In this document: one piece after another, positions 26,786-36,677 of the stretch
Numbering within the stretch: the first letter of the stretch is position 1
How the letters are laid out: every line of letters begins with the position of its first letter
Origin: Phycisphaerae bacterium
GTDB lineage: Bacteria; Planctomycetota; Phycisphaerae; UBA1845
Assembly (NCBI GenBank): GCA_029260015.1
Contig: JAJDEB010000017.1
Span: 1 to 64,000, forward strand
DNA: 64,000 bases
Direction: 5' to 3'
Notes under the pieces: model-generated
What the model was told of the DNA's origin: nothing
The model's input: the letters and a program-made list of their open reading frames with translations, nothing else
Databases searched by the model: none
Translations under genes and position numbers: made by a program

Positions 26786-27187
26786 TCAGGACTCTGTCGG
26801 CGGAGCGGCTTGGGGCGGTGGGGCGCTCGTGACTTGCACAAACATATTCCGAAGTTCGTGCAGCGATTGCGAGAGCAGACTCTTTTCATCTTCGCTCAGG
26901 TTGCCCTTGGTTTTTTCTTCCAGCAGTCCCAGCAGATCGATGTGGAAGCGGGCCATCATCGGGTCAGCCGGAATCGGTTTTCCGGTGTTGGGGTCCTGCA
27001 TACCGCCCATCCCGACAATCGCCTGCATCGCGAGCAGGTTGATCAGGTGTGGAAACCCGACTTGCTCCGGACCACCGGCACCTGGTGCTTCATTTTCCAT
27101 TTCAGCGAGACGTTCTTTTTCCTGCTGAGCTTCTTCTTTCCAGTCCGAATCAATGATGATTTTCGGTTCTGATTTATCGTCGGTCAT
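26786..27187 (-). CDS. DUF1844 domain protein
   Basis: 133 residues from ATG 27187 (MTDDKSEPKIIIDSDWKEEA), chosen because AGGAG lies 7-11 bases upstream; a longer frame begins at 27223. The N-terminal half is charged and helical (QQEKERLAEMENE). It is followed by the DUF1844 core FPHLINLLAMQAIVGMGGMQ, then ARFHIDLLGLLEEKTKGNLS and LSQSLHELRNMFVQVT. The tail is Pro/Ala rich. DUF1844 proteins are small, cytoplasmic, of unknown role and common in planctomycetes. It lies between the rhomboid gene and a BshC-like gene. Confidence 0.85.
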   Translation of the reverse strand: MTDDKSEPKIIIDSDWKEEAQQEKERLAEMENEAPGAGGPEQVGFPHLINLLAMQAIVGMGGMQDPNTGKPIPADPMMARFHIDLLGLLEEKTKGNLSEDEKSLLSQSLHELRNMFVQVTSAPPPQAAPPTES

Positions 27188-27249
27188 CGATACGCTCCTA
27201 TCCGCGGATTCGTGTTCTGGCACCTGCGTATTGGTCGCGTGCCTGTGGT

Positions 27250-28875
27250 TCAGACTATATCCGACGATCGCAATTGTTGCACACTTGGCAGGTTTTCGAG
27301 CAACCGTTCAAGGTCGGATCGATCGTGCATGGCGAAGAAATAGTCGCGGCGGTCCGCATTTTCGTCGGCAGCGATCGCGCGTTCGATTCGATCGCGGTGC
27401 TTGCGAAGTTCGGATTCCCGGTTCGGTTCCAAGCTGATCGCCTGTTGGTTCAGTTCGTGGATTTGATTGAATACGCGCGCCCTTTCGCGGCGGTTGGATG
27501 GCTCATCGCGTCGAAGGCGCTGCGATTCGGCGATGAGTTTTTCTTTTTGCGACTGGATCGTGGGCATTTGTTCGTGGGTGATGTAGCGATGGGGATTGAA
27601 CCGAACGTCGCGCAGGCTGCGGGTCGCTTCGTAGACCAGTTTTGACGTTGCGCCGGTCTTGGGCAGGGGCATGCGCAGCGTCGCCGACACGCACGCCATC
27701 ACCGGCGGTTCGACATCGAAGAAATCGCGAATGAGTCGATCGGTCAGTCGGTCGTAACCCGCGCCGCCGATGCCATGAATAAACAGATCCGCCCAGAAGA
27801 GTCGCGCCCACATCGTCAGGATCAATGCTTTCGGTCGAATGACCCAAGGCTCGAGTTTTGCGAGCCTATCCTTGAAAGCTGACCAATCCTCAAGTACGGC
27901 ATCGTCGAACGTAGCGACCCTTTGAGTGTCGGCGAAGAGATGTGTCGTCCCACTTTCCTTGGCAACAAACAATCGATGGCGCGGTTGCCCGGGATGGTTG
28001 ATCCACAAGGGCAATTCAATCGAACCGTTGAGTCGCTCCAACGTCGCAACCGATTCATCGGGACCGCGCGAAGCGCCTGCCGGATGCCAGTCTGTCAGAA
28101 TGCGATTGTATGCCGTTGAAAACCGATCAGCCGAAAGAAGCAGCTCAGCCAGAAACGGTCCGTACCATCTGCAACTGGTTCGTCGCTGTATCAAACGAAT
28201 TCCCAATCCAGTTTCAACGGCTTTTCTAGCGGCTAGGGCTTGGTCAACCCAGTCGCCCTCACATTGCATTTGATAAGCGTCTAAGAAATCGGGCAGGAGC
28301 GAGCGTTCATAGCGATCACCCATCGCAACTCGAACTTGCTGGACAACGGACTGCGACTGACCAGCACTGCTTTGTGGCATAAACTCGAATGAACGATAAG
28401 GCGAATCTTCTGCATAAGCGACTTGCACACATTCCGTCAGGCCGTCTTGCGCCGTCGGTACAGCTATCGACGTATGCTTGGGAACGTCGTGATCAACGAT
28501 TAAATCGAACGCTGTTCCACGCACCGCATCGGCGAGACGCTGTGCGACAACATGCTTCGCCCATACGCCGGCATGGAAGAAATCCGGTTGATGACCCGTT
28601 GCGATAAAAGGCGCATTTGTCGAGGCATCATCGCCAGCAATTTGTTGGCGGACTAGCGCTCTGACTTCTGCGTATGGCAGTCCGGCGATTTTGAATTGGT
28701 ATTGTGCGAAAAGTTGGCGGTTGTACTTGACTGCGTGTGCCAGTTGATGTGCCGGCGGTGATACGAGGCATTGGCCCTGCTCAGTGGGCAATTCCAAAAC
28801 GTCAGATATGTGCGGACGCGCGATCGGTGCTAGGTTCGTAATGGGTTTGCATTTCATTTTGATCGATGCATACAA
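27250..28875 (-). CDS. BshC-like protein (possible bacillithiol cysteine-adding enzyme relative)
   Basis: 541 residues, close to the about 540 of Bacillus BshC. The N-terminal nucleotide-binding-like core has IATGHQPDFFHAGVWAKHVV, comparable in position and pattern to the TGQQ..LF.GP.Y...K motif of BshC. FDLIVDHDVPKH follows where BshC has its EDHD motif. The last about 90 residues are strongly coiled coil (EKLIAESQRLRRDEPSNRRE, ELRKHRDRIERAIAAD), as in the BshC dimerisation region. None of these is an exact signature, so this may be a divergent, planctomycete-specific family. No bshA or bshB is in the window. It is encoded 12 bp after the GT2 stop, probably on one transcript with the GT2 gene. 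Confidence 0.4.
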   Translation of the reverse strand: MYASIKMKCKPITNLAPIARPHISDVLELPTEQGQCLVSPPAHQLAHAVKYNRQLFAQYQFKIAGLPYAEVRALVRQQIAGDDASTNAPFIATGHQPDFFHAGVWAKHVVAQRLADAVRGTAFDLIVDHDVPKHTSIAVPTAQDGLTECVQVAYAEDSPYRSFEFMPQSSAGQSQSVVQQVRVAMGDRYERSLLPDFLDAYQMQCEGDWVDQALAARKAVETGLGIRLIQRRTSCRWYGPFLAELLLSADRFSTAYNRILTDWHPAGASRGPDESVATLERLNGSIELPLWINHPGQPRHRLFVAKESGTTHLFADTQRVATFDDAVLEDWSAFKDRLAKLEPWVIRPKALILTMWARLFWADLFIHGIGGAGYDRLTDRLIRDFFDVEPPVMACVSATLRMPLPKTGATSKLVYEATRSLRDVRFNPHRYITHEQMPTIQSQKEKLIAESQRLRRDEPSNRRERARVFNQIHELNQQAISLEPNRESELRKHRDRIERAIAADENADRRDYFFAMHDRSDLERLLENLPSVQQLRSSDIV

Positions 28876-28887
28876 ATCTCAAGACGA

Positions 28888-29748
28888 CTAACAGGGGCAA
28901 CACCCTTGCTTGTTTCGATCCGCCTGTTTCGAGGTGCTTTCAGAATGCTTGTTGCAGCTTGACGCTTGCGACTTTTTGAGGCGCGTCATCTCTTTTTCAA
29001 ACACGCTCAGATAGTGCTCATGGCGGATGGTTGGATCATCGAGTTCCCCGCCGAAGTGGCGGTTCGGATCGTTGTAGACCAACCGGATCGGCAGCTCGCT
29101 GACATTCAAACCGGCATGGACGACCTGTGGCCAGAACTGCATCGGCATCGCGTAACCTGGTTCGGTCAGTTCGAGCTTCGTCAAAGCGGAAACGCGGTGG
29201 GCTTTGAACCCGCAGAACGCATCGGTGATCGACAACCCCAGGCGATCGTTTAGCATGTTGGTGATGCGCAGGTTGATCGACCGGCGATCTTCTGGTGGGG
29301 CGTCGTTGTCATTCATGACCTCGAGGTAACGCGAGCCGCTGATGATGTCGGCATCGTCGTCGGCCATCGCTTTGACAAAATCGGGGATGGCGGCTGGCTC
29401 GTGCTGGTCGTCGCAGTCCATCGTGATCATCCAATCGAAGCCGTGATCGATCGAATACTGGAACGCGTCAATCAAACTTTGCCCGTAACCGAGGTTGGTT
29501 TCGTGGCGGATGGTCGCTATACCGGGAAACTTTTGTAGCAATTTCGGCGTATCGTCGGTAGAACCGTCGTCAATCGCGAGGATGTGCTCGGCAAACTCGC
29601 GCGTGCGGCGCAAGACATCCACCACATGGGTGCTTTCGTTATAGACCGGTATCGCGACTAAATATTTGATTGACAATATCTTACGGCTCGCACCGCTCCA
29701 TAGAGTTTTGGATGCCCCAGCCCCGTGATCGTAGTAACGATGCCTCAA
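28888..29748 (-). CDS. Family 2 glycosyltransferase (DPM1/dolichyl-phosphate-type)
   Basis: 286 residues. The GT-A core shows YLVAIPVYNESTHVVDVLRR, ILAIDDGSTDDTPKLLQKF, TNLGYGQSLIDAF, MITMDCDDQHEP (the metal-binding DxD-type motif) and IISGSRYLE. It then has TDAFCGFKAHRVSAL, which is typical of polyprenyl-phosphate mannosyl/glucosyl transferases. There is no C-terminal TM domain, so it is a soluble or peripheral enzyme using a nucleotide sugar. The start at 29748 adds about 28 residues ahead of the core; a TTG just before SIKYLVAIP is an alternative. The tail is Ser/Lys rich and ends in CCPC, an unusual terminal cysteine cluster that might bind metal. Confidence 0.85.
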   Translation of the reverse strand: MRHRYYDHGAGASKTLWSGASRKILSIKYLVAIPVYNESTHVVDVLRRTREFAEHILAIDDGSTDDTPKLLQKFPGIATIRHETNLGYGQSLIDAFQYSIDHGFDWMITMDCDDQHEPAAIPDFVKAMADDDADIISGSRYLEVMNDNDAPPEDRRSINLRITNMLNDRLGLSITDAFCGFKAHRVSALTKLELTEPGYAMPMQFWPQVVHAGLNVSELPIRLVYNDPNRHFGGELDDPTIRHEHYLSVFEKEMTRLKKSQASSCNKHSESTSKQADRNKQGCCPC

Positions 29749-29877
29749 AAATCAAATGCACATGCGGCAGGCGCAAGATGGCTGGGGGAGATTCGGAAGA
29801 CGGTCGCTGAATGGGTTGGCGATTCGGCGAAACTTTTTCGGGGTGTTGGCCCGATAATGTGCGAAGAGGGGTAAATC

Positions 29878-30930
29878 ATGGTTCTTGCACAATCGATGAT
29901 GAATAAACAACTTATGACTGCTCGCGTTCGAATTGCTGCGATGCTTTGGCTGTTCGGAGCGATCGTGTTGACTGGCGGCTGCGCGGATATCAAGAAAGCG
30001 CAGTCGGAGCAACTGATCCAAAAAGGCGACACGCTGATGGAAGAGAGCGATCTTCAATCGGCGCTGGCAGAGTTCGACGCGGCATCGCAACTGACACCGC
30101 AGCTTGCCGTCGCTCACTCGCGCAAGGGGGTCGTGTATCGCCGGATGGGCGACTACGATCATGCGATCGATTCATTCGCAGAAGCCGTTCGCCTCGAACC
30201 GAATTCGTTCTTCGATACCATCAACCTTGCCCAGTTGTATCAGTTTACCAATCGGATGTTCGACGCCATCGAAGCGTACCTGCACGCTTGTGATCTCAAG
30301 CCCGAAGACTTCGACGCCAACTTGAATCTCGGTGTGTGCTATCAGCAGGTTGACGATTCAGTGCAAGCCGTCGAGCGTTTTCAAAAAGCCATCACCATCG
30401 ACCCGGACCGCATGCACGCTTATGTGAACCTTGGTGTGGCATATGATCGGCTGGGTAAATACTACGAAGCGATTGATGCCTATAAGAAAGCGCTGGAGCG
30501 TGACAGTCATCAGCCGCACGTCATGGTGAACCTTGCGCAGACGTACATGAATCAGGACCGTTATAAGATCGCGAAGATGGCGCTCGAGCAGGCGATCGTG
30601 ATGGACCCATCGCTGGCTGCCAGTCACGAAGCGATGGGCTTGTGCCAGTTTCGCATGCGCGAATACGAAGCCGCTCGTGAGGCGTATCAAAAAGCGCTGT
30701 CGATCAACCCTCGAATGCCCAAGGCGTTGACAGGATTGGGTTGCCTGGAAATGTTTCGCGCGATCGACAACGTGCCCAACGCCCGCCGCGAGTTGGCGAT
30801 GGAATACTGGCATCGCTCATTGGAACTCGACACCGATCAACCGATCGTCCGACGCCTAATCGCAAAATACAAACAAACCACCAAACCACCCGACGCCGTC
30901 CTACTCGGCGACGCCGGGTCGGGGGATTAG
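29878..30930 (+). CDS. TPR lipoprotein
   Basis: 350 residues with GAGGGG about 8 bases upstream of ATG 29878. The N-terminus ends in a lipobox-type sequence LTGGC (Cys near residue 36), then the chain is nearly all TPR. About eight repeats of 34 residues run from residue 45 to 320 (for example HSRKGVVYRRMGDYDHAIDS, VNLGVAYDRLGKYYEAIDAY). The chain ends in a charged tail with KPPDAVLLGDAGSGD. Such proteins are periplasmic scaffolds, comparable in architecture to NlpI or PilF/PilW-type pilotins; a pilotin role is only a possibility. The upstream gene is the divergent GT2 with a 129-bp shared promoter region. Confidence 0.8.
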   Translation: MVLAQSMMNKQLMTARVRIAAMLWLFGAIVLTGGCADIKKAQSEQLIQKGDTLMEESDLQSALAEFDAASQLTPQLAVAHSRKGVVYRRMGDYDHAIDSFAEAVRLEPNSFFDTINLAQLYQFTNRMFDAIEAYLHACDLKPEDFDANLNLGVCYQQVDDSVQAVERFQKAITIDPDRMHAYVNLGVAYDRLGKYYEAIDAYKKALERDSHQPHVMVNLAQTYMNQDRYKIAKMALEQAIVMDPSLAASHEAMGLCQFRMREYEAAREAYQKALSINPRMPKALTGLGCLEMFRAIDNVPNARRELAMEYWHRSLELDTDQPIVRRLIAKYKQTTKPPDAVLLGDAGSGD

Positions 30931-30950
30931 CCCCGAATCGACAAGCCACG

Positions 30951-33900
30951 CTATGGCGTCAGCGTGAAACTCGCAAAGTCCATCAGGTCAATGTCGCCAT
31001 CCGAATCCGCATCAAACACTTGCAGGCACATTACTTCACAGGAACCGTTTGCCGGGTCGGGGGAGCTATTCGGGCCGGATTGGCAATCGGCGAGGTATTC
31101 ATAGTCAAGAATATTCACATTGCCATTGGCATCGAAATCGCCCGCGGCCAGCTCATCGCACACATCGGCGACCCTGTTGGCGTTGCAATCGGGGTCCATC
31201 GTTGTTAAGGCGATGTAGGTTGGCTCATCCAGGACCGATGTTCCAAGCGAGCGCAGGAAGGTGCCGGAGACTCCGTCAAATTCTAATACGCTTTCACCGA
31301 ATCGATTGCTTACCAGTAGTTGGCCGTCCGCGCCCCATGCGAGGCCTTCCGGTCCGTCCAATCCTGCGCTTTCGTCTGATTCAAGGGTACTGGGATCGTC
31401 CTCAACCAGCACTTCGATCACGCTGCCGGTACTCGGATCGAATAGTAGAACCTGATCGCTGCCGAGGCTGGCTACAACCAGGTTGTCTTCGTTATTCAGA
31501 AGCAGGCCTGCCGGTAGATCCAGACCGCCGCCCTCAGCCACCACGCGATTAAACGCTCCGCTTTCCGCATCGAACGCCAGCACCTGGTCGCCGGACTGGC
31601 TGGAAACGAACAGCTCGCCAGATGGCGCAAGCAACAATCCGGCAGGTCCGTCGAGGCCACCTGCCCCCGTCGTCACCAATTGCCCGAGGTGTTGCCCGGT
31701 GACAACGTCGAATGCATGTACACTGTCGTCAGACCAATTCGACACGAGGAGTCTGTTGGAGCCTGCGAACGCCACGCCAACGGGGCTGGTGAGTGTACCG
31801 GTGTATTCACGAATCAATTCGCCGGTGAATGCAGCGTACATCTTTGCGCTCGCCGACCCCACGCTCGCGACGTATACGTTGCCGGCAGCATCGACAGCAA
31901 TGCCATTGGGGTAGTCAAGCCCGCTGGTCGCAAACGAAGCAAACTCAAAGATCAACTGGCCGGTCGTCGCGTCATAGGCCATAACGGTGTCAGTCTCTTT
32001 GCTCGAAACCAACAATGCAGGGACACCCGTGTCAGGACCGCCGAACGAAACGGCAATCGTACCCGTTGCTGAACATTGTCCTGGCCCGTTGGTCGCATTG
32101 ACTCGATAGACGCCCGGCGTGGTTACCTGAATCGATTGACCTGACTCGCTTCCCGGTTCCCATTCGTAATCGAAATAGCCGGAAGTTGTGCTAAGCGTAA
32201 TGACTTCGCTCGGGCATACCTGCGTAGCGGGGACAGCGCTAATGTCCAGATGGAATAGACCAGATGTCGCTTCGCAATCGTCCGGAATGCCGTTGGCGTT
32301 GCAGTCGTTGCTGGTAGACCCGAAAATGTCGCATTCATCGAGAGTGCCGTTGTCGTTGCAATCTTCGGATTCAAGGGCAAATACATAAACAGAGCCGCTG
32401 TCGTTGCCGGCATCATTGTCGAATCGTGAACCCGCAATGATTTGAGTACCGCTGATTGCAGCGCCGCTTCCGAATCGATCATCTGGCGCAATATCGTTTG
32501 GGGTGAGTTTGACAATCTGCTGCCAAGCAACGTCGGATTTGCCAAACACATAAACGGAACCGCTTCGCCCTCCGAATTCGTTGTCATGTGGCACCCCAAT
32601 AACGACGTAATTCTTGAGGATCGAAACACGGTAGCCAAATTCAGCTGCTAAGGCGGGGTCGTCAGGACTCAGTTTTGAGATTTGCTCCCAAGCTCCGTCG
32701 ATCTCGCTAAATATGTATACCGACCCGCTCTCAAGTTGTCCCGCGCTGTGGCGAGGTGAACCTATGACAATGGTTGCTTCACTAATTGCAACACTAAACC
32801 CGAATCGGTCTAGAGGCGCTGCGTCGTCGGCAGTTAGCTCAGCAATCTGAATCCATTCGCCATCGGTTCTTCGGAAGACATACGCCGATCCGCTTTGGTT
32901 AACGCCATCTTTGCTTCCACGATACGCGCCTATGACTGCCGTCTCTCCGCTGATTGCAACGCTATGACCAAAACGGTCGTCTTCGGCGGCGTCATCCGCC
33001 GTAAGCTTGCTTATTTGTCGCCATATTCCGTCGACTTCGCCGAAAATGTACGCAGAACCACTCTTCGATCCGGCGTCATCGTTTTCCGGAGCTCCGATTA
33101 AGGCGAGATCTCCGCTCGTCGCCACGCTGGTTCCAAAGTAATCATTGGTTGCGGCATCGTCAGCCGAGAGTTTTGCGATTTGCGTCCACACACCGTTGAT
33201 GACTCGAAAAATGTACGCCGAACCGTTGTCATGCGCAATGTCGTCATCGTGGATTGAACCTATGACTGCCGTCTCTCCGCTGATGGATACACTCGTCCCG
33301 AAATTGTCATGACCCGATGCATCGTTTGGGCTGAGCTTCGCGACTTGCTGCCATTCCCCGTTTGTCTCACGAATGACATACGCCGATCCACTCCGCGTAT
33401 GACCGCCTGCGCTTTCATACGGGGCACCGATGATGGCAGTCTTGCCGCTGGCAGTAACGCTGAATCCAAATTCGTCATCTGCTGCGGCATCGTCTGCGAT
33501 AAGTTTGTCCAACTGAGAGGCGATTGAAAAATCGCATTCGTCGGGTACACCATTTGAATTGCAATCGATTGTCGAGGAGGGGGCTTCACACTGCCCGGTG
33601 CCGGGATCGCACGCTGCTAGCAAACACGAATTGTCCAAATGTGAACAATCGATAGCTGTCCCGGAGCAGATTCCATCAGAACACCTGTCGTTTTCTGTGC
33701 ATAAATCAAGATCGTCGCACGTAGCACCGGGATTGGCAGGTACAATCTCACATGTTCCGTATTCTAAATTGCAGATGCCTCTTAGGCACGCGCTGTCCAA
33801 GAACGAACAGTCTTGACTATTCTCACCATTGAATTCGCACTCATCTGGAATCCCGTTTAGATTGCAGTCATCAACCGTTTGTGCTTCGACATCGCATTCG

Positions 33901-36677
33901 TCTGGCACACCATTGCTATTACAATCAAAGTTGGGCAAATCGAAAACGTATGAAGCACCGCCATTGGCTTCCCGTATCGCCCCGACTAGTGCGGATTCTC
34001 CGTCGGTCGCAACACTGAAACCAAACTGGTCCCCTGCCATCGCATCATTTGCTGTGATTTTAAGAATCTGTTGCCAGACTCCGCTGATCTCGCGGAAAAG
34101 GTACGCCGAGCCACTGTCTGATCCATCGTCGTCATCCGTAACCGCGCCTGCGACCACCGATTGTCCGCTAATCGCGACGCTCCAGCCGAATTGATCACCG
34201 GCAGTCGTGTCGATGGCTTTGAGCTTGGCGACTTGTTGCCAGACCCCATCGATCCTACGGAATATGTATGATGACCCGCTATCGGAGCCACGATCGTCAT
34301 CTTGGTATGCCCCGATAATCGCAGTAATACCGTCAACAGAGACGCTCCACCCGAAACGATCTTCCGCAGATGCGTCAGCTGCTTTCAGTTTGGCAACCTG
34401 CTGCCATGCTCCCCCAATCCTCTCAAAAACATACGCAGAGCCACTTTCTGATCCGTCATCATCGTCCCCATACGCTCCTACGATGGCGGTACTCGCGCTG
34501 ATCGAAACGCTGCAGCCGAACTGGTCGCCAGCCGCAGCGTCATCCGCAGTAAGTTTGATAACTTGCTGCCAACTAAGGTTAATTAGTTGGAAAATGTATG
34601 CCGACCCACTGTCTTGGCCCCCATCGTCGTTTCGCCAAGCACCGATGATTCCAGTATCTCCACTTAGCGAGACACTGTTTCCAAACTCGTCGCCTGATGC
34701 CCTGTCGCTAGCGACCACGCCTTGGCCATTGGTTAAATGCCCCTCTGAATTTCGTCCCCAAAGAATATACACTTCGCCTTGATTGGGATTGGATTCGTCC
34801 ATTCCCGGCGCACCGACAAAAACCGATTCTCCATCGGTGGCAACACTGCTCCCAATATGAGCATTGTCGACTGGATAGAATGTTACTGGGCCATCTACTT
34901 CCCAAGTGTCATTTGTTCTACGGAACTTGTAAGCCGCGCCATTGTCGGTTGAAACGAACAGATCCCCGCCTGGCGGCCAAATCTCAAAGTCGTCCAATGG
35001 GCTTCCGACAACAGCACGATCTCCGTGAATCGCAACGCTGCTTCCAAAACCCTCAAGAGCCAAGTTGGAATGATAGCCGCCGTGGAACTTGTTGGTCTGC
35101 GATGCAAGGCCCAAGTCGCAGCTATCAGGTACGTTGTTTAGGTTACAATCAAAGTACGACGGTAATTCACACAGTCCCGAATCGGGATTACAACTTGCCG
35201 ATAAGCAATCGGAGTCTTGGGCCGAGCAATCAAGCGGTGTTCCCGCACAGACTCCGCCCGTGCATGTGTCGTTCTCGGTGCAGGCATCCAGATCGTCACA
35301 CGCGCCGCCCTCACCAGCCGGTGCGCTTTCGCACTGGCCATTGCTTTGATTGCACACGCCAACAGTGCAGCCGTCATTCAGATGTGAGCAATCGATCGGA
35401 TTGCCGGCGCAAACGCCGCCGGCGCATTCGTCGTTGGTGGTGCAAGTATTCAAGTCGTCGCAACCGCCACGCTCATTGTTCGGAGAGGCTTCGCACGAAC
35501 CTGTTGATGGGTTGCACGCGCCTACGACGCAAGTGTCATCCAGCGACGAGCAATCGACGGGCGTGCCTGTGCAAACTCCAGAGGCGCATTCGTCGCCGGT
35601 CGTGCATACATCAGAGTCGTCACAGCCCCCGCCTTCATTCGCATGGACTGTTTCGCACTCACCGGTCGTAGCGTTGCATGTTCCGACATTGCAATCGTCA
35701 TCGAGGTGCGAGCAGTCGACCGGAATGCCGACGCACGGTCCTCCATCTGTTGAGTCGCAGGTTGTACACAGATCGCCATCGTCACAGGGAACACCTAGAT
35801 TGGGATCAAAGTTATAGACTGCAATATCGTCCCAGAACTTCCCGCCGCTTCCCATACTCCAAACGCCCACCGTTCCGGATGTCGGATGCTGGCCGCTCGG
35901 GTCAACTGCGTCGATCTGAAATCCGGCAGGTTCAGGTTGACCGTCTTCCCAGAAGTTGGCTTGCACATGCAACTGTGGGCCAGTCGTGTCAATAACAACG
36001 CGGAATCGGTACCAGGTGTTGATGCTTGGATTCACGCCGGAGTCTTTGGTACCGACGAAGTTGTCGAAGTTGGGCGGGGCTAGATGAAATGTTCTTGCGG
36101 ACGGAGCATAGTTGGCTCGTCGGATGCGAACGTACTCGTAAGTCGATGACGGCTGATCGCTGAATTGCGAAAGGAATGTCACCCCAACACCGCCATCGGG
36201 ATTATCGATTCGCATGCGGCCGGTGTAGGTCATATCTGAAAGGTCAGCCGCCCCAGGTCCGACGTAATGGGAGTGTATATTGGGATGAAAGTAAGTTGTT
36301 CCAAATGCGAGGTCAGGTCCCACTTGCCTGACGCGAAAGCCTTGAGTAACGACGAGTTCTTGAGTGCTGCTTTCGGTGTCGGTATCGAACCAGTCGGTGG
36401 GCTCATCGTCGGGAGAGTAGTCGTTAAAGTCTTCGCTGATGACATATGTCTGACATTCGTCGGGCACGCCGTCTTCGTTGCAGTCGAGCGTGGTGCCGCC
36501 GGCGATCTCGGTTGCGTCATCGATGCCGTTGTTGTTGCAGTCGGCTGCATGGGCAGAACCCGCTACTGCAAGATGAACGACACACGTCGCAGCCAGTACC
36601 GCGAGTCGAATATCGAACCATTTCGAAAGTGCGCGGAATGAACTTGTGCGGATGTCGGTGTGGTTGTGCCCGTTCAT
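30951..36677 (-). CDS. Giant secreted multi-propeller protein (FG-GAP 7+7, NHL-like 6) with Cys-rich repeats and dockerin-like end
   Basis: 1908 residues from ATG 36677 (MNGHNHTDIRTSS), giving a signal peptide ending AGSAHA. Upstream frame extension to 36920 has no support. Order: an EF-like DCNNNGIDDATE segment; a jelly-roll-like domain; four Cys-rich repeats of about 46 residues (CDD.D.CT..D.C..GVC.G.P.DCS); seven FG-GAP repeats ('FG.SV...G....VGA...D...GSAY.F'). Then come one and a half Cys-rich repeats, seven more FG-GAP repeats, an EF-like segment and a PKD-like domain. Six NHL-like blades (LLVSN..DDSVHAFD...G) and a final EF/dockerin-like pair (DFDANGNVNILDYEYL, DADSDGDIDLMDF) complete the chain. 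FG-GAP proteins form seven-bladed propellers, so two complete ones are predicted. Probable role: extracellular adhesion or matrix. Confidence 0.8.
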   Translation of the reverse strand: MNGHNHTDIRTSSFRALSKWFDIRLAVLAATCVVHLAVAGSAHAADCNNNGIDDATEIAGGTTLDCNEDGVPDECQTYVISEDFNDYSPDDEPTDWFDTDTESSTQELVVTQGFRVRQVGPDLAFGTTYFHPNIHSHYVGPGAADLSDMTYTGRMRIDNPDGGVGVTFLSQFSDQPSSTYEYVRIRRANYAPSARTFHLAPPNFDNFVGTKDSGVNPSINTWYRFRVVIDTTGPQLHVQANFWEDGQPEPAGFQIDAVDPSGQHPTSGTVGVWSMGSGGKFWDDIAVYNFDPNLGVPCDDGDLCTTCDSTDGGPCVGIPVDCSHLDDDCNVGTCNATTGECETVHANEGGGCDDSDVCTTGDECASGVCTGTPVDCSSLDDTCVVGACNPSTGSCEASPNNERGGCDDLNTCTTNDECAGGVCAGNPIDCSHLNDGCTVGVCNQSNGQCESAPAGEGGACDDLDACTENDTCTGGVCAGTPLDCSAQDSDCLSASCNPDSGLCELPSYFDCNLNNVPDSCDLGLASQTNKFHGGYHSNLALEGFGSSVAIHGDRAVVGSPLDDFEIWPPGGDLFVSTDNGAAYKFRRTNDTWEVDGPVTFYPVDNAHIGSSVATDGESVFVGAPGMDESNPNQGEVYILWGRNSEGHLTNGQGVVASDRASGDEFGNSVSLSGDTGIIGAWRNDDGGQDSGSAYIFQLINLSWQQVIKLTADDAAAGDQFGCSVSISASTAIVGAYGDDDDGSESGSAYVFERIGGAWQQVAKLKAADASAEDRFGWSVSVDGITAIIGAYQDDDRGSDSGSSYIFRRIDGVWQQVAKLKAIDTTAGDQFGWSVAISGQSVVAGAVTDDDDGSDSGSAYLFREISGVWQQILKITANDAMAGDQFGFSVATDGESALVGAIREANGGASYVFDLPNFDCNSNGVPDECDVEAQTVDDCNLNGIPDECEFNGENSQDCSFLDSACLRGICNLEYGTCEIVPANPGATCDDLDLCTENDRCSDGICSGTAIDCSHLDNSCLLAACDPGTGQCEAPSSTIDCNSNGVPDECDFSIASQLDKLIADDAAADDEFGFSVTASGKTAIIGAPYESAGGHTRSGSAYVIRETNGEWQQVAKLSPNDASGHDNFGTSVSISGETAVIGSIHDDDIAHDNGSAYIFRVINGVWTQIAKLSADDAATNDYFGTSVATSGDLALIGAPENDDAGSKSGSAYIFGEVDGIWRQISKLTADDAAEDDRFGHSVAISGETAVIGAYRGSKDGVNQSGSAYVFRRTDGEWIQIAELTADDAAPLDRFGFSVAISEATIVIGSPRHSAGQLESGSVYIFSEIDGAWEQISKLSPDDPALAAEFGYRVSILKNYVVIGVPHDNEFGGRSGSVYVFGKSDVAWQQIVKLTPNDIAPDDRFGSGAAISGTQIIAGSRFDNDAGNDSGSVYVFALESEDCNDNGTLDECDIFGSTSNDCNANGIPDDCEATSGLFHLDISAVPATQVCPSEVITLSTTSGYFDYEWEPGSESGQSIQVTTPGVYRVNATNGPGQCSATGTIAVSFGGPDTGVPALLVSSKETDTVMAYDATTGQLIFEFASFATSGLDYPNGIAVDAAGNVYVASVGSASAKMYAAFTGELIREYTGTLTSPVGVAFAGSNRLLVSNWSDDSVHAFDVVTGQHLGQLVTTGAGGLDGPAGLLLAPSGELFVSSQSGDQVLAFDAESGAFNRVVAEGGGLDLPAGLLLNNEDNLVVASLGSDQVLLFDPSTGSVIEVLVEDDPSTLESDESAGLDGPEGLAWGADGQLLVSNRFGESVLEFDGVSGTFLRSLGTSVLDEPTYIALTTMDPDCNANRVADVCDELAAGDFDANGNVNILDYEYLADCQSGPNSSPDPANGSCEVMCLQVFDADSDGDIDLMDFASFTLTP

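Noticed and set aside
32120-35100. Regularly repeated sequence that could suggest a CRISPR array or tandem DNA repeat
   Set aside because: The units are FG-GAP protein repeats with variable codons and no constant repeat-spacer structure.
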